64,000 nucleotides of DNA from Blautia hydrogenotrophica DSM 10507 (GTDB taxonomy: Bacteria; Bacillota; Clostridia; Lachnospirales; Lachnospiraceae). The stretch lies in assembly GCF_034356035.1 (NCBI RefSeq), contig NZ_CP136423.1:124001-188000 (forward strand), given 5' to 3'. A model generated the notes under the pieces. The model saw nothing but the letters and a program-made list of their open reading frames with translations, was not told the origin of the DNA and did not search any database. This document shows, one piece after another, positions 42,477-53,887 of the stretch. Numbering within the stretch: position 1 is the first letter of the stretch; every line of letters starts with the position of its first letter. A program made the position numbers and the translations under genes.

Positions 42477-43169
42477 ATGAAACGAGGAAAAAAATACGTA
42501 GAAGCTGCGAAAGCAGTGGACCGCAGCACACTTTACGATACCGCAGAGGCTATCAGCCTGGTTAAGAAGACAGCAGTTGCAAAATTCGATGAGACCGTTG
42601 AGGTTCACATTCGTACAGGCTGTGACGGACGTCACGCCGATCAACAGATTCGTGGAGCAGTGGTACTGCCTCACGGAACCGGAAAACAGGTTCGTGTTTT
42701 AGTATTTGCCAAGGACGCGAAAGCGGATGAAGCTCTGGCAGCAGGTGCAGAGTTCGTGGGCGGACAGGAACTGATTCCGAAGATTCAGAATGAAGGATGG
42801 CTGGACTTTGACGTAGTTGTAGCTACTCCTGATATGATGGGTACTGTAGGACGTCTGGGACGTGTCCTTGGACCGAAAGGCTTAATGCCAAACCCAAAAG
42901 CAGGAACCGTTACTATGGATGTTGCAAAAGCTGTAAAAGAGATCAAAGCTGGTAAAATTGAGTATCGTCTTGACAAAACCAACATTATCCATGTGCCAAT
43001 CGGCAAGGCTTCTTTCACTGAGGAGCAGTTGGCCGACAACTTCCAGACCCTGATGGAAGCAGTTTTAAAGGCAAAACCAAGCACACTGAAAGGTCAGTAC
43101 TTAAAGAGCGTGACAATCGCTCCTACTATGGGACCTGGTGTGAAGATCAATCCTTTGAAATTAGCTTAA
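42477..43169 (+). CDS. rplA: Ribosomal protein L1
   Basis: This 230-residue protein starts [16 protein letters not shown] and has the L1 pattern [41 protein letters not shown] and [19 protein letters not shown]. The ATG at 42477 is preferred over 42471 for its nine-base spacing from AGGAGG. L1 forms the stalk near the ribosomal E site and is the likely repressor of its own operon. Confidence 0.97.
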   Translation: MKRGKKYVEAAKAVDRSTLYDTAEAISLVKKTAVAKFDETVEVHIRTGCDGRHADQQIRGAVVLPHGTGKQVRVLVFAKDAKADEALAAGAEFVGGQELIPKIQNEGWLDFDVVVATPDMMGTVGRLGRVLGPKGLMPNPKAGTVTMDVAKAVKEIKAGKIEYRLDKTNIIHVPIGKASFTEEQLADNFQTLMEAVLKAKPSTLKGQYLKSVTIAPTMGPGVKINPLKLA

Positions 43170-43174
43170 TAGAG

Positions 43175-43218
43175 AATAATATAAGACACCTGCTGTTTGG
43201 CAGGTGTCTTATATTATT
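43175..43218. terminator. Strong hairpin terminator after rplA
   Basis: A perfect 19-base-pair stem (43175-43193 with 43200-43218) with a TGTTTG loop lies six bases after the rplA stop. No long T-run follows, though the right arm is A/T-rich. It can serve either direction. Confidence 0.8.
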
Positions 43219-43221
43219 AGG

Positions 43222-43266
43222 AGAGGCATTTCACGCATCAGCGTGAGATGCCTTTTCTATAACAAT
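43222..43266. repeat. Hairpin head of the interspersed repeat, copy R3
   Basis: GGCATTTCACGC (43225-43236) pairs with GCGTGAGATGCC (43241-43252), followed by TTTTCTATAAC. This matches the head of the repeats at 45905 and 53888 in layout (AGGAGAGG ... CGTGA ... CTTTTCTATAAC) but lacks their downstream part. Confidence 0.6.
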
Positions 43267-43283
43267 TTGGAATGTCAAAATAT

Positions 43284-43559
43284 TTACTTCATGTTAGCAA
43301 AACGCTCCACTGCTTTTGTGAAGCTCTCAATTGTCTGGTCAGCGTCACCGTGTTCAATGCCGTCACGGACACAGTGCTTAATATGTCCTTCTAGTACAAC
43401 TTGTCCTACTTTATGCAGTGCGGATTTTGCTGCATTTATCTGGGATAAGATATCTTCACAGGGGATATCTTCATCTACCATTCGATCTATAGCTTGAACC
43501 TGGCCGATAATTTTTTTCAGCCGCCGATGCAGGTTATCAGAATCCATACATTGTTTCAT
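43284..43559 (-). CDS. csoR: CsoR-family copper-sensing repressor
   Basis: This 91-residue all-helical repressor has HRRLKKIIGQVQAIDRMVDE and the copper ligand set C34, H59 and C63 (DIPCEDIL, LEGHIKHC), the Cys-His-Cys set of CsoR rather than that of the nickel sensor RcnR. Apo-CsoR represses and Cu(I) releases it. No copper transporter gene is next to it, so its targets are elsewhere. It lies on the minus strand within the ribosomal region. A formaldehyde- or sulfide-sensing relative cannot be fully excluded. Confidence 0.85.
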   Translation of the reverse strand: MKQCMDSDNLHRRLKKIIGQVQAIDRMVDEDIPCEDILSQINAAKSALHKVGQVVLEGHIKHCVRDGIEHGDADQTIESFTKAVERFANMK

Positions 43560-43596
43560 ATTATATACCAGCCTTTCGAACCTATATCTATGTTCT

Positions 43597-43624
43597 ATTA
43601 TATAGAAGCTTTAGGTCTTGTCAA
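43597..43624 (-). promoter_or_regulatory. Promoter of csoR
   Basis: On the minus strand TTGACA (43624-43619) and TATAAT (43602-43597) are separated by 16 bases. The gene starts 38 bases further on. Confidence 0.8.
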
Positions 43625-43639
43625 GAATACCTGAAGGGG

Positions 43640-43879
43640 AGTAGAAAAATAGTTTCAAAGAACACGGAAAAAAACAGGAATAATTTCTGAACAGCAGGCA
43701 ATATATTTACACTGTACACGTTTGTGATTGCGATTGCAAAACGTTTTCCGGAAAAATGTAACTCGTTGACTGTGTCTGAGAAAAGAGGGGAAACGATGAG
43801 GAAGAGGTAGATCGTTCTTTGCGAATATGGTAACTGGAAAAGCGGGACAAGCTCTCGTTGCTGTTATGGAGGATTGGTT
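43640..43879 (+). promoter_or_regulatory. Upstream region of the small secreted protein, with an AAAACGTTTT palindrome
   Basis: A perfect palindrome AAAACGTTTT at 43738-43747 resembles LacI/CcpA-family operators in its centre. A TTGACT at about 43766 could be a -35 box. No gene is seen here. Confidence 0.35.
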
Positions 43880-44341
43880 ATGAAAAAGAGAGAAAAGATC
43901 AAACAGAAGTTTTTAGTACTCATTTCATTGTTGGTGGGAATTTTTGTGCCCGGTACGTCAGCAGAGGCAGCAAGACAAAGGCTGGTGATTAGGCCGTATC
44001 AGAATGTCACAGAAGTGTTCACAGAGACCATGGCGGAAAATACAGATCACAAAACAGATGGCAAAGAAACGGACAAGATTGTTTCCATATCCAGAAACGG
44101 AACAGCATCTTCCGTCGAGGAAGCTGCTTCATCAAAGGAAAACGAGAACAGGACAGAGAACATAAATGTAGACCAAAAAACGGTGAAAGAAAGCAGGAGG
44201 AAAAGACTGGGCAGGAAGTTAAAAGCCGCATTTTCCTCTTTGAAAAATAGGAAATTGATTGTAAAGTTCAGGCGGGGAGCAGGGGTAATTCCCGGAAAGA
44301 TGAGGAAAATATTCCACAGGCCGAGGAAGGCTGTGGCCTAA
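43880..44341 (+). CDS. Small secreted basic protein, unknown function
   Basis: This 153-residue protein has a signal peptide (KKREKIKQKFLVLISLLVGIF, cleavage near SAEAA), a polar middle rich in Glu, Asn, Ser and Thr, and a strongly basic C-terminal third (ESRRKRLGRKLKAAFSSLKN). No domain was recognised. The ATG at 43880 follows GGAGGATTGGTT. The basic tail could bind cell wall or nucleic acid; this is a guess. It interrupts the ribosomal protein region and is monocistronic. Confidence 0.6.
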   Translation: MKKREKIKQKFLVLISLLVGIFVPGTSAEAARQRLVIRPYQNVTEVFTETMAENTDHKTDGKETDKIVSISRNGTASSVEEAASSKENENRTENINVDQKTVKESRRKRLGRKLKAAFSSLKNRKLIVKFRRGAGVIPGKMRKIFHRPRKAVA

Positions 44342-44669
44342 AAATAGAGATGGGTAATTTTAGTTTATATTGATATTATTGTGTAAGAAGACAGGAGTTG
44401 TCTCTTAGCAGGTCAAAACTGCATACCATGGTACACGGGAGCTACTATACCGGATCTCATGTGCCAAGGTACGCAGCTGAGAGGCGGATGACACGGAGCG
44501 TCTGTTTCATCTAGGGTTGGTCCTGGGTTAAGTTGTGGAAAGTATTCCGGTGTAGACAGGATTCAGAAAAGGTTTTTAGAAGACTCAAGGAGTAGGTGTG
44601 TGAAAAGAGGGCGTCAACAGGTAGAGCGCGTCAGTCATAGCTGGAGATTAGACACATTGAAAAAGAGTC
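44342..44669 (+). other. Gene-free interval before the rplJ promoter
   Basis: No reading frame is convincing. There are several partial inverted repeats, for instance GGTACACG..GAG near 44,430 against CTC.TGTGCC near 44,460, which hint at RNA structure. No T-box or known riboswitch core was found. Confidence 0.35.
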
Positions 44670-44698
44670 TTGACAATTGAATATAGATATGGTATATT
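44670..44698 (+). promoter_or_regulatory. Promoter of rplJ-rplL
   Basis: TTGACA at 44670-44675, a 17-base spacer and TATATT at 44693-44698 give a near-consensus promoter directly before the L10 leader. Confidence 0.9.
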
Positions 44699-44704
44699 CA
44701 CACA

Positions 44705-44823
44705 GGAAACTGCCGAAGACAGTAGGTGCCGTAAGGCATAAGGTTCAAAACGCCTACCGAGGAAAGTACATTCTTGAAGAAGATTTGTATGCCTTGCTGT
44801 CTGTGCAGCAAGGCATTTTCTTT
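44705..44823 (+). ncRNA. L10 leader with attenuator
   Basis: GCCGAAGACAGTAGGTGCC, then AAGGCATAAGGTTC and GCCTACCGAGG, form the conserved L10 leader core. It is followed by a terminator hairpin with a 10-base-pair stem (TGCCTTGCTG with CAGCAAGGCA) and TTTTCTTTT at 44,789-44,823. In this family excess L10/L12 complex binds the leader and causes early termination. Confidence 0.9.
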
Positions 44824-44870
44824 TGGATTGAACGGCGGTATACAAAATCTATAAGGAGGTGTACCATTTC

Positions 44871-45395
44871 ATGGCAAAAGTAGAACTGAAACAGCCGATC
44901 ATTGAAGAGATTTCTAACTGTATTAAAGATGCTCAGGGTATCGTTCTGGTAAACTACAGCGGACTTACAGTTGCACAGGATACTCTTCTGCGTAAGGAGC
45001 TGAGAGAAGCTGGTGTTCACTACAAAGTATACAAGAATACAATGATGAATTTTGCATTCAAAGGTACTGCTTGTGAACCACTGTGCGAGCATCTGGAAGG
45101 AACAAATGCTCTTGCAGTATCTGCGGACGATGCTACAGCGCCGGCGAGAATTTTGGCTAAATATGCAAAACAGTTCCCGAAATTGGAATTGGTTGCAGGT
45201 GTAGTGGAAGGAAACTACAACGACAAAGCTGGAATCGAGGCTCTGTCCAACATTCCATCTAGAGAAGAATTGCTTGGCAAATTGCTGGGAAGTATTCAGT
45301 CACCGATTGCAAACTTTGCACGTGTTATTAGCCAGATTGCAGAAAAAGGTGGAGACGCTGCTCCGGCGGCAGAGGAAGCTCCAGCAGCAGAATAA
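44871..45395 (+). CDS. rplJ: Ribosomal protein L10
   Basis: This 174-residue protein starts MAKVELKQPIIEEISN and has GIVLVNYSGLTVAQDTLLRKEL, YKVYKNTMMNFA and the C-terminal L7/L12-binding helix, ending in an Ala/Glu-rich tail. AAGGAGGTGT precedes the ATG by about ten bases. It anchors L7/L12 to the ribosome. Confidence 0.96.
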   Translation: MAKVELKQPIIEEISNCIKDAQGIVLVNYSGLTVAQDTLLRKELREAGVHYKVYKNTMMNFAFKGTACEPLCEHLEGTNALAVSADDATAPARILAKYAKQFPKLELVAGVVEGNYNDKAGIEALSNIPSREELLGKLLGSIQSPIANFARVISQIAEKGGDAAPAAEEAPAAE

Positions 45396-45461
45396 TCAGA
45401 ACTGGATTATTCTCGAGATAAATTGAAAATAACCCTAAAAAATTAATGGAGGTAAATAGTA

Positions 45462-45836
45462 ATGGCAAAATTAACTACCGCTGAATTTATCGAAGCGATC
45501 AAAGAATTAACCGTATTAGAGCTGAATGATTTAGTAAAAGCATGTGAAGAAGAGTTTGGTGTATCCGCAGCAGCAGGTGTTGTTGTAGCAGCAGCAGGCG
45601 GAGCAGCTGAGGCAGCAGAAGAGAAAGATGAGTTTGATGTAGAGCTGACGGAAGTTGGACCAAACAAAGTTAAAGTTATCAAAGTAGTTCGTGAAGTAAC
45701 TGGTTTAGGTCTGAAAGAAGCAAAAGCTGTTGTTGACGGAGCTCCTAAGGTTCTGAAAGAGGCTGCTTCTAAAGCTGAGGCTGAAGATATTAAAACGAAA
45801 CTGGAAGCTGAGGGTGCGAAAGTTACTCTTAAATAA
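45462..45836 (+). CDS. rplL: Ribosomal protein L7/L12
   Basis: This 124-residue protein has an N-terminal dimerisation region ([20 protein letters not shown]), an Ala-rich hinge (about 37-52) and the C-terminal domain with [20 protein letters not shown] and [11 protein letters not shown]. It recruits translation factors. AATGGAGGTAAATAGTA precedes the ATG. Confidence 0.97.
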   Translation: MAKLTTAEFIEAIKELTVLELNDLVKACEEEFGVSAAAGVVVAAAGGAAEAAEEKDEFDVELTEVGPNKVKVIKVVREVTGLGLKEAKAVVDGAPKVLKEAASKAEAEDIKTKLEAEGAKVTLK

Positions 45837-45860
45837 TCAGACGGTATATTTAAGTGTACA

Positions 45861-45900
45861 AAAGCGTTGCGGACGACGGAGAGTCGTCTTGCAGCGCTTT
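45861..45900 (+). terminator. Hairpin terminator after rplL
   Basis: AAAGCG, TGC and GACGAC pair with GTCGTC, GCA and CGCTTT, 24 bases after the rplL stop. The T-run is short (TTTG). Confidence 0.65.
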
Positions 45901-45904
45901 GTTA

Positions 45905-46106
45905 TGTTATAGGGAAGAGCTTGTCACATTGAAGCGTGAAAGCCCTTTCCTATAACATAAACGCTCCGCTATGGATGCGCACGCCGCGATAAGGTAGTGC
46001 ACGGCAAGGCGGTCGGTGTTGCGGCGGCGCACAAAGTGGGACGCGCCCCTCAAGGTTGAGGGGCAGGGAAGTTGAAGTGAGCTTGCCCATTTTGTTCACT
46101 TATAGG
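45905..46106. repeat. Interspersed intergenic repeat, copy R1
   Basis: About 200 bases are clearly homologous to 53888-54087. The repeat starts with a hairpin bounded by GTTATAGG and CCTATAAC, then ATAAACGCTCCGCTATGGATGC, CGATAAGGTAGT, GGCAAGGCGG and the palindrome CCCCTCAAGGTTGAGGGG. It lies between rplL and the rpoB promoter and has no coding frame. Confidence 0.8.
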
Positions 46107-46166
46107 AAAGTTCTTTCCTCTCGATTTTATGGCTATTAATTTTATAGAATCTTTAGAAAAAAAGTG

Positions 46167-46196
46167 TTGACACGCTGAGAATCGTTATGCTATAGT
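46167..46196 (+). promoter_or_regulatory. Promoter of rpoB-rpoC
   Basis: TTGACA at 46167-46172 and TATAGT at 46191-46196 are 18 bases apart, about 84 bases before rpoB. The operon therefore has its own promoter, separate from rplJL. Confidence 0.85.
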
Positions 46197-46280
46197 AAAA
46201 AATGCACTATTATGGCAAGATATGCCTACAAACCAAGTAGGATATGCGGTAATAAATAAAAAAACAGGGGTGAAACGTCA

Positions 46281-49200
46281 ATGGAAAAAAACAGAATTCG
46301 TTCTGTAACAACTGGAAAAAGTATGCGAATGAGTTACCAGCGGCAAAAAGAAGTCCTGGAGATGCCCAATCTGATCGAAGTCCAGAAGGATTCCTACCAG
46401 TGGTTTCTCGATGAAGGGTTGAAAGAAGTCTTCGATGACATCTCTCCGATTGCAGATTATGGCGGAAAACTCAGCCTAGAATTTATTGACTTTACTTTGT
46501 GCGTTGACGATGCGAAATATACCATAGAACAGTGTAAAGAGCGAGACGTGACCTACGCCGCGCCTTTGAAAGTTCGGGTAAGACTAATCAACAAGGAAAA
46601 TGACGAGATTAACGAGCATGAGATCTTTATGGGAGATCTTCCGCTGATGACCGAGACGGGCACCTTTGTAATCAACGGTGCGGAGCGTGTCATTGTCAGC
46701 CAGTTGGTACGTTCTCCTGGTATTTATTATGCAATCTCCCACGATAAGGTTGGTAAAAAGCTGTATTCCTGTACGGTAATCCCAAATAGAGGTGCATGGC
46801 TGGAATATGAGACGGATTCCAATGACGTGTTTTATGTACGTGTAGACCGTACGAGAAAAGTCCCAATTACTGTTTTGATCAGAGCTTTAGGGTATGGAAC
46901 CAACGCTGAGATTATTGAGCTGTTTGGTGAAGAACCAAAGATTCTGGCAAGTTTCACGAAAGACACTGCTGAGAGCTATCAGGAGGGTCTCTTAGAGTTA
47001 TACAAAAAAATTCGTCCCGGTGAGCCGCTGGCCGTGGAGAGCGCGGAAAGCTTGATTATGAGTATGTTTTTTGACCCCAGAAGATACGATCTGGCGAAGG
47101 TGGGACGTTATAAATTCAATAAAAAATTGATGTTGCGCAACCGCATTGCGGGACAGGCGTTAGCTGAAGATGTGGTGGACGGAACTACTGGTGAAATTCT
47201 GGCAGAAGCTGGCACCGTTGTGAGCAAGGAGTTAGCTGATGATATTCAGAATGCCGCGGTTCCGTATGTATGGATTCAAACAGAAGAACGCAAAGTAAAA
47301 GTTTTGTCCAGCATGATGGTAGATATTCGGAAGTATGTGGACGCAGATCCAAAAGAGATGGGGGTTACAGAATTAGTATACTACCCAGTTCTCGAAAAAA
47401 TTCTGGAAGAAAATGACAATCTGGAAGAGATCAAGGCTGCAGTACACAGAGATATCCACGACTTGATTCCGAAGCATATCACAAAAGAGGACATTTTAGC
47501 TTCCATTAACTACAATATGCACCTGGAATACGGCTTGGGCAATGATGATGATATCGACCATCTGGGCAATCGTCGTATCCGTGCGGTGGGAGAGCTGCTC
47601 CAGAATCAGTACCGCATCGGTCTGTCCAGATTGGAGAGAGTGGTCCGCGAGAGAATGACCACTCAGGATATCGAGGGAATCTCACCCCAGTCATTGATTA
47701 ATATCAAACCGGTGACAGCAGCAGTGAAGGAATTTTTCGGTTCTTCCCAGCTGTCACAGTTCATGGACCAGAACAATCCTCTGGGTGAGTTGACTCACAA
47801 GAGACGTCTGTCTGCCCTGGGCCCTGGCGGTTTGTCCAGAGATCGTGCAGGATTTGAGGTTCGAGATGTGCACTATTCTCATTACGGAAGAATGTGTCCC
47901 ATTGAGACCCCTGAGGGTCCGAACATCGGTCTGATCAACTCACTGGCGTCCTATGCGAGAATCAACCAGTATGGTTTTGTGGAGGCGCCGTATCGTAAAA
48001 TTGATAAATCCGATCCAAAGAACCCGAGGGTTACTGAGGAAGTTATATATATGACAGCCGACGAGGAGGATAACTACCACGTTGCTCAGGCCAACGAGCC
48101 GTTGGATGAGAATGGGTATTTTATTCGTAAGAATGTATCCGGTCGTTATAGAGAAGAAACCCAGGAGTACGAGCGTCAAATGTTTGATTACATGGACGTA
48201 TCTCCGAAGATGGTATTCTCTGTGGCGACTGCACTGATTCCATTCTTGCAGAACGACGACGCGAACCGAGCTTTGATGGGTTCCAACATGCAGCGTCAGG
48301 CTGTGCCTCTGTTGACGACGGAAGCCCCAGTAGTTGGAACTGGAATGGAGACGAAGGCGGCTGTGGACTCTGGCGTGTGTGTGCTGGCTAAGAAAGCCGG
48401 TGTAGTTCAGCGTGCCACATCAACAGATATCAGTATTAAGAATGATGATGGTACCAGAGATGACTACCATCTGACCAAATTTATGAGAAGTAACCAGAGT
48501 AACTGTTATAATCAGAGGCCCATTGTGGTACAAGGTGAGCACGTGGAGGCTGGACAGGTAATTGCTGACGGTCCATCTACCTCGAATGGTGAGTTGGCGC
48601 TGGGTAAGAATCCGCTGATCGGATTTATGACCTGGGAAGGCTATAACTACGAGGATGCGGTACTGCTGAGTGAGCGTTTGGTACAGGATGATGTCTACAC
48701 TTCTGTTCACATTGAGGAATATGAGGCTGAGGCCCGTGATACGAAGCTGGGACCGGAGGAGATCACCAGGGACGTGCCCGGTGTGGGAGACGATGCGCTG
48801 AAAGATCTGGATGAGAGAGGAATCATCCGTATCGGTGCGGAAGTGCGTGCAGGTGATATTCTGGTGGGAAAAGTCACACCGAAAGGTGAGACGGAGCTGA
48901 CTGCGGAGGAACGTTTGCTGAGAGCAATCTTTGGCGAGAAAGCCCGTGAAGTCAGAGATACTTCCCTGAAAGTGCCTCACGGCGAGTATGGAATCGTCGT
49001 GGACGCGAAAGTATTCACGAGAGAGAATGGTGACGAGCTGTCTCCGGGAGTAAACCAGTCTGTCCGCATTTACATCGCTCAGAAGAGAAAAATTTCTGTG
49101 GGTGACAAGATGGCCGGACGTCACGGAAACAAGGGTGTTGTTTCCCGTGTGCTGCCAGTAGAAGACATGCCGTTCCTGCCAAATGGCCGTCCTCTGGATA

Positions 49201-50135
49201 TTGTGCTGAACCCTCTGGGCGTGCCGTCACGTATGAATATCGGTCAGGTGTTGGAGATTCATCTGAGTCTTGCGGCAAAAGCTCTGGGCTTTAACATTGC
49301 CACTCCGGTATTCGACGGTGCCAACGAGAATGACATCATGGATACCTTGGATATGGCGAACGACTATGTAAACATGGAAGATTTTGCGGACTTCAAGGAG
49401 AAATATAGGGAAGTTCTGGCTCCGGATGTAATGGAGTATTTGGAGAACAATTTGGAACACCGTAAGCTCTGGAAGGGCGTACCGATTTCTAGAGACGGAA
49501 AAGTGCGCCTGCGCGACGGACGTACCGGAGAGTATTTCGACAGCCCGGTAACGATCGGACACATGCACTACTTGAAGCTGCATCATCTGGTTGACGATAA
49601 GATTCATGCCCGTTCCACCGGCCCGTACTCCCTGGTGACACAGCAGCCTCTGGGCGGTAAAGCTCAGTTCGGCGGACAGCGTTTCGGAGAGATGGAGGTT
49701 TGGGCTCTGGAAGCGTACGGAGCATCTTATACATTGCAGGAGATTCTGACTGTGAAGTCTGACGATGTGGTCGGCCGTGTGAAGACCTATGAGGCGATCA
49801 TCAAGGGAGACAATATCCCTGAGCCGGGTATTCCGGAATCCTTCAAGGTTCTCTTAAAAGAACTTCAGTCCCTGGGTCTGGACGTGAGAGTCCTCAACGA
49901 AGACCAGACCGAGGTGGAGATCATGGAGAGCGTGGATTACGGTGATACAGATCTGCACTCCATCATTGAGGGAGATCGTCATCGTTCGCAGGATGAGTCC
50001 TACGGAGCAATGGGATATACGAAGCAGGAATTTTCCGGTGAAGAGCTGGTAGACATCGACGAGAGTGAAGACGACAGCGAAGACGAAGATGAAGATTTGA
50101 TTGAATTGGAAGATTCTCTTGACAGAGAAGAGTAG
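46281..50135 (+). CDS. rpoB: RNA polymerase beta subunit
   Basis: This 1,284-residue subunit is complete. The rifampicin-binding region (from about 487) reads [20 protein letters not shown] and then [19 protein letters not shown], with the usual D, H and S residues, so it predicts a sensitive enzyme. [15 protein letters not shown] and [20 protein letters not shown] are the conserved active-site and C-terminal blocks. The last 40 residues are very acidic. rpoC follows 17 bases later. Confidence 0.98.
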   Translation: MEKNRIRSVTTGKSMRMSYQRQKEVLEMPNLIEVQKDSYQWFLDEGLKEVFDDISPIADYGGKLSLEFIDFTLCVDDAKYTIEQCKERDVTYAAPLKVRVRLINKENDEINEHEIFMGDLPLMTETGTFVINGAERVIVSQLVRSPGIYYAISHDKVGKKLYSCTVIPNRGAWLEYETDSNDVFYVRVDRTRKVPITVLIRALGYGTNAEIIELFGEEPKILASFTKDTAESYQEGLLELYKKIRPGEPLAVESAESLIMSMFFDPRRYDLAKVGRYKFNKKLMLRNRIAGQALAEDVVDGTTGEILAEAGTVVSKELADDIQNAAVPYVWIQTEERKVKVLSSMMVDIRKYVDADPKEMGVTELVYYPVLEKILEENDNLEEIKAAVHRDIHDLIPKHITKEDILASINYNMHLEYGLGNDDDIDHLGNRRIRAVGELLQNQYRIGLSRLERVVRERMTTQDIEGISPQSLINIKPVTAAVKEFFGSSQLSQFMDQNNPLGELTHKRRLSALGPGGLSRDRAGFEVRDVHYSHYGRMCPIETPEGPNIGLINSLASYARINQYGFVEAPYRKIDKSDPKNPRVTEEVIYMTADEEDNYHVAQANEPLDENGYFIRKNVSGRYREETQEYERQMFDYMDVSPKMVFSVATALIPFLQNDDANRALMGSNMQRQAVPLLTTEAPVVGTGMETKAAVDSGVCVLAKKAGVVQRATSTDISIKNDDGTRDDYHLTKFMRSNQSNCYNQRPIVVQGEHVEAGQVIADGPSTSNGELALGKNPLIGFMTWEGYNYEDAVLLSERLVQDDVYTSVHIEEYEAEARDTKLGPEEITRDVPGVGDDALKDLDERGIIRIGAEVRAGDILVGKVTPKGETELTAEERLLRAIFGEKAREVRDTSLKVPHGEYGIVVDAKVFTRENGDELSPGVNQSVRIYIAQKRKISVGDKMAGRHGNKGVVSRVLPVEDMPFLPNGRPLDIVLNPLGVPSRMNIGQVLEIHLSLAAKALGFNIATPVFDGANENDIMDTLDMANDYVNMEDFADFKEKYREVLAPDVMEYLENNLEHRKLWKGVPISRDGKVRLRDGRTGEYFDSPVTIGHMHYLKLHHLVDDKIHARSTGPYSLVTQQPLGGKAQFGGQRFGEMEVWALEAYGASYTLQEILTVKSDDVVGRVKTYEAIIKGDNIPEPGIPESFKVLLKELQSLGLDVRVLNEDQTEVEIMESVDYGDTDLHSIIEGDRHRSQDESYGAMGYTKQEFSGEELVDIDESEDDSEDEDEDLIELEDSLDREE

Positions 50136-50152
50136 AAAGGGGTAAGAAACAA

Positions 50153-53100
50153 ATGGCAGAAATGAACAACAATGAAACCTATCAGCCAATGACTTTCGAT
50201 GCCATCAAAATCGGACTGGCGTCCCCTGAGAAAATCAGAGAGTGGTCAAGAGGCGAGGTGTTAAAACCGGAAACCATTAACTATAGAACTCTGAAGCCAG
50301 AAAAAGATGGATTGTTCTGTGAGCGTATCTTCGGACCCAGCAAGGACTGGGAGTGTCACTGTGGGAAATATAAGAAGATTCGCTACAAAGGTGTCGTCTG
50401 CGATCGCTGTGGAGTGGAAGTTACCAAAGCAAGCGTTCGCCGTGAGCGTATGGGGCACATTGAGCTGGCTGCTCCTGTCTCTCATATCTGGTATTTTAAA
50501 GGAATTCCTTCCCGCATGGGATTGATTTTGGACTTATCTCCGAGAACTTTGGAGAAAGTGTTGTATTTTGCAAACTACATTGTACTGGACCCGGCAGGTT
50601 CCGGGCTTCAGTACAAGCAGGTGCTGACTGAACGTGAGTATCAGGATGCCAGAGAATCCTACGGCTACAGCTTCCGTGTAGGAATGGGCGCTGAGGCGAT
50701 CAAGGAGCTTCTGGAGAGTATTGATCTGGAGAAAGAGTCCGTAGAATTAAAAAAAGGTTTAAAAGAGTCCACAGGACAGAAGCGGGCGAGAATCGTCAAG
50801 AGACTGGAAGTCGTAGAGTCCTTCCGGGAATCCGGCAACCGCCCTGAGTGGATGGTGATGACGGTAATCCCAGTGATTCCACCGGATCTGCGTCCGATGG
50901 TTCAGCTGGACGGTGGAAGATTTGCAACTTCCGACCTGAACGACTTATACCGCAGAATTATCAACCGCAACAATCGTCTGAAACGTTTATTGGAGTTGGG
51001 AGCACCGGATATCATTATCAGAAATGAGAAACGTATGCTCCAGGAGGCAGTGGATGCACTGATTGACAACGGACGCCGTGGTCGTCCAGTCACAGGTCCT
51101 GGAAACCGTGCGCTGAAATCACTTTCTGATATGTTGAAAGGTAAATCCGGACGTTTCCGTCAGAACCTGTTGGGTAAACGTGTGGACTATTCCGGACGTT
51201 CGGTTATCGTTGTAGGACCAGAGCTGAAGATTTATCAGTGTGGTTTGCCAAAAGAAATGGCAATCGAGCTGTTCAAACCGTTTGTCATGAAGGAGCTGGT
51301 GTCTAATGGCACTGCTCACAATATAAAGAGTGCCAAGAAAATGGTGGAGAAGCTGGAGCCGGCAGTATGGGATGTTCTGGAAGAGGTAATTAAAGAGCAT
51401 CCGGTTATGTTGAACCGTGCCCCTACTTTGCATCGTCTGGGAATTCAGGCGTTTGAGCCAATTTTGGTAGAAGGTAAGGCGATCAAGCTGCATCCTCTGG
51501 TTTGTACTGCGTTCAACGCAGACTTTGACGGCGACCAGATGGCAGTTCATCTTCCGCTGTCCGTGGAGGCTCAAGCAGAGTGCCGTTTCCTGCTGTTGTC
51601 TCCGAACAACCTGTTGAAGCCGTCTGACGGCGGTCCGGTGGCGGTTCCTTCACAGGATATGGTGCTCGGTATCTACTATCTGACCCAGGAGAGACCAGGC
51701 TATAAGGGAGAAGGAAAATACTTCCGCAGCGTCAATGAGGCAATTTTGGCTTACGAGAACGATGCGATCACCCTTCAGTCTAAGATTAAAGTGCGCTGTA
51801 CAAAGACTATGCCAGATGGAGAGGAAGTCACAGGAGTTGTCGAGTCTACTTTGGGACGTTTCCTGTTTAATGAGATTCTTCCTCAAGATTTAGGCTTTGT
51901 GGACAGAAGCGTTCCTGGAAATGAGTTGCTCCTGGAAGTGGACTTCCATGTGGGTAAAAAGGGTCTGAAACAGATTCTGGAAAAGGTTATCAATACACAT
52001 GGTGCAACCAAGACTGCTGAGGTTTTGGACGATATTAAATCCATGGGTTATAAATATTCCACGAGAGCGGCCATGACTGTGTCTATTTCTGATATGACCG
52101 TGCCACCACAGAAGCCGGAGCTGATTAAGAAAGCTCAGGATACGGTGGACTTGATTACGAAGAACTACAAGCGTGGTTTGATTACCGAGGAAGAGCGTTA
52201 CAAGGAGGTCGTGGAGACTTGGAAAGAGACAGACGATGTGTTGACTCACGCTTTGCTGTCCGGTTTGGATAAGTATAACAACATCTTTATGATGGCGGAT
52301 TCAGGAGCCCGTGGTTCTGACAAACAGATTAAACAGCTGGCAGGTATGCGTGGATTGATGGCTGATACGACCGGTCACACCATCGAGCTGCCGATCAAAT
52401 CCAACTTCCGTGAAGGTTTGGACGTATTGGAGTACTTTATGTCCGCCCATGGAGCCCGTAAAGGTCTGTCCGACACCGCGCTTCGTACCGCTGACTCCGG
52501 TTATCTGACCAGACGTCTGGTGGATGTCTCTCAGGACTTGATTGTTCGTGAGTCTGACTGCTGTGAGGGCAAGGGAGAGATTCCAGGTATGTATGTGAAG
52601 GCATTCATGGACGGCAAGGAAGAGATTGAGAGCCTGGAAGAGCGTATCACCGGAAGATATTCTTGTGAGACTATCTGCAACAAAGACGGAGAGGTCCTCG
52701 TGAAAGCGAACCATATGATTACGCCGAAGCGTGCGGCCCGCATCATGAAAGAGGGCGTCAGCAATGAGACTGGCGGTGCCATTGACCGCGTGAAGATCCG
52801 TACGATCCTTACCTGCCGCTGCAAGGTGGGAATCTGCGCGAAGTGTTACGGAGCCAACATGGCGACCGGAGAATCTGTACAGGTCGGAGAGTCTGTAGGT
52901 ATCATTGCCGCGCAGTCCATCGGAGAGCCTGGTACTCAGCTGACCATGCGTACCTTCCATACCGGAGGTGTGGCCGGCGGAGATATCACACAGGGTCTTC
53001 CCCGTGTGGAGGAGCTGTTTGAGGCCAGAAAGCCGAAGGGTCTCGCGATTATCACCGAGATCAAGGGTGTGGCTACGATCAGTGATACTAAGAAAAAACG

Positions 53101-53836
53101 TGAGATCACAGTCAACGATGTGGAAACTGGAAATTCCAAGACCTATCTGATTCCTTACGGTTCCAGAATTAAGGTTATGGACGGCCAGGTTCTGGAGGCC
53201 GGCGACGAGCTGACAGAAGGTAGTGTAAATCCTCATGACATTCTGAAGATTAAGGGTGTCCGCGCTGTTCAGGATTACATGATCCAGGAGGTGCAGCGTG
53301 TATACCGCCTTCAGGGTGTTGAGATCAACGATAAGCATATCGAGGTCATTGTACGTCAGATGCTGAAGAAGATTCGCATCGAGAACAATGGAGACACCGA
53401 TTTCCTGCCGGGTACTCTGGTGGATGTACTAGATTTCGAAGAAGTAAACGCGCAGAAGGAAGAGGAAGGCTTAGAACCGGCAGAGGGCAAGCAGGTGATG
53501 TTAGGTATCACGAAGGCTTCCCTGGCGACAAATTCTTTCCTGTCAGCGGCGTCCTTCCAGGAGACTACGAAGGTTCTGACGGAGGCAGCGATTAAAGGAA
53601 AGGTTGACCCGTTGATCGGTCTGAAAGAGAACGTAATCATCGGTAAACTGATTCCGGCTGGCACAGGTATGAAGCGTTACAGCCAAGTGAAATTAGATAC
53701 AGATGAGCAGCTCGTAGCTCAGGCGACCGAGGAGGAAGAACTGAGTGAGCTGGAAGATGTGGAGTTGGAAATCAGCGAGATTTCTGATGAATCTACAGTT
53801 CAGACAGAGCCCGAAGAGATTCTGACAGAAGAATAA
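50153..53836 (+). CDS. rpoC: RNA polymerase beta' subunit
   Basis: This 1,227-residue subunit is complete. It has the N-terminal zinc site ([20 protein letters not shown]), the clamp, the catalytic magnesium loop [19 protein letters not shown] (about 456-474), the trigger loop region [17 protein letters not shown], the second zinc site ([13 protein letters not shown]) and [19 protein letters not shown]. The ending is acidic. The start follows AAAGGGGTAAGAAACAA. Confidence 0.98.
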   Translation: MAEMNNNETYQPMTFDAIKIGLASPEKIREWSRGEVLKPETINYRTLKPEKDGLFCERIFGPSKDWECHCGKYKKIRYKGVVCDRCGVEVTKASVRRERMGHIELAAPVSHIWYFKGIPSRMGLILDLSPRTLEKVLYFANYIVLDPAGSGLQYKQVLTEREYQDARESYGYSFRVGMGAEAIKELLESIDLEKESVELKKGLKESTGQKRARIVKRLEVVESFRESGNRPEWMVMTVIPVIPPDLRPMVQLDGGRFATSDLNDLYRRIINRNNRLKRLLELGAPDIIIRNEKRMLQEAVDALIDNGRRGRPVTGPGNRALKSLSDMLKGKSGRFRQNLLGKRVDYSGRSVIVVGPELKIYQCGLPKEMAIELFKPFVMKELVSNGTAHNIKSAKKMVEKLEPAVWDVLEEVIKEHPVMLNRAPTLHRLGIQAFEPILVEGKAIKLHPLVCTAFNADFDGDQMAVHLPLSVEAQAECRFLLLSPNNLLKPSDGGPVAVPSQDMVLGIYYLTQERPGYKGEGKYFRSVNEAILAYENDAITLQSKIKVRCTKTMPDGEEVTGVVESTLGRFLFNEILPQDLGFVDRSVPGNELLLEVDFHVGKKGLKQILEKVINTHGATKTAEVLDDIKSMGYKYSTRAAMTVSISDMTVPPQKPELIKKAQDTVDLITKNYKRGLITEEERYKEVVETWKETDDVLTHALLSGLDKYNNIFMMADSGARGSDKQIKQLAGMRGLMADTTGHTIELPIKSNFREGLDVLEYFMSAHGARKGLSDTALRTADSGYLTRRLVDVSQDLIVRESDCCEGKGEIPGMYVKAFMDGKEEIESLEERITGRYSCETICNKDGEVLVKANHMITPKRAARIMKEGVSNETGGAIDRVKIRTILTCRCKVGICAKCYGANMATGESVQVGESVGIIAAQSIGEPGTQLTMRTFHTGGVAGGDITQGLPRVEELFEARKPKGLAIITEIKGVATISDTKKKREITVNDVETGNSKTYLIPYGSRIKVMDGQVLEAGDELTEGSVNPHDILKIKGVRAVQDYMIQEVQRVYRLQGVEINDKHIEVIVRQMLKKIRIENNGDTDFLPGTLVDVLDFEEVNAQKEEEGLEPAEGKQVMLGITKASLATNSFLSAASFQETTKVLTEAAIKGKVDPLIGLKENVIIGKLIPAGTGMKRYSQVKLDTDEQLVAQATEEEELSELEDVELEISEISDESTVQTEPEEILTEE

Positions 53837-53841
53837 AGTAT

Positions 53842-53886
53842 AATCCCCTCTTATTTGGAGAAGATTCAGATAAGAGGGGATTTTTT
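53842..53886 (+). terminator. Intrinsic terminator after rpoC
   Basis: AATCCCCTCTTAT pairs with ATAAGAGGGGATT around a 15-base loop, followed by TTTTTTG. Confidence 0.93.
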
Positions 53887-53887
53887 G

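Noticed and set aside
43731..43750. A CcpA cre site upstream of the small secreted protein
   Set aside because: The AAAACGTTTT centre fits a LacI-type operator, but the flanks do not match the cre consensus well. It is kept only as a palindrome.
44342..44669. T-box leader or tRNA gene
   Set aside because: No T-box core (GGGTGGTACCGCG-like) and no cloverleaf or GTTCGA-type loop were found.
47730..47880. Possible rifampicin-resistance changes in rpoB
   Set aside because: The aspartate, histidine and serine positions of the binding region carry the usual sensitive residues.
52301..53338. A 345-codon minus-strand frame inside rpoC
   Set aside because: It is a chance frame opposite a highly conserved gene; no motifs.
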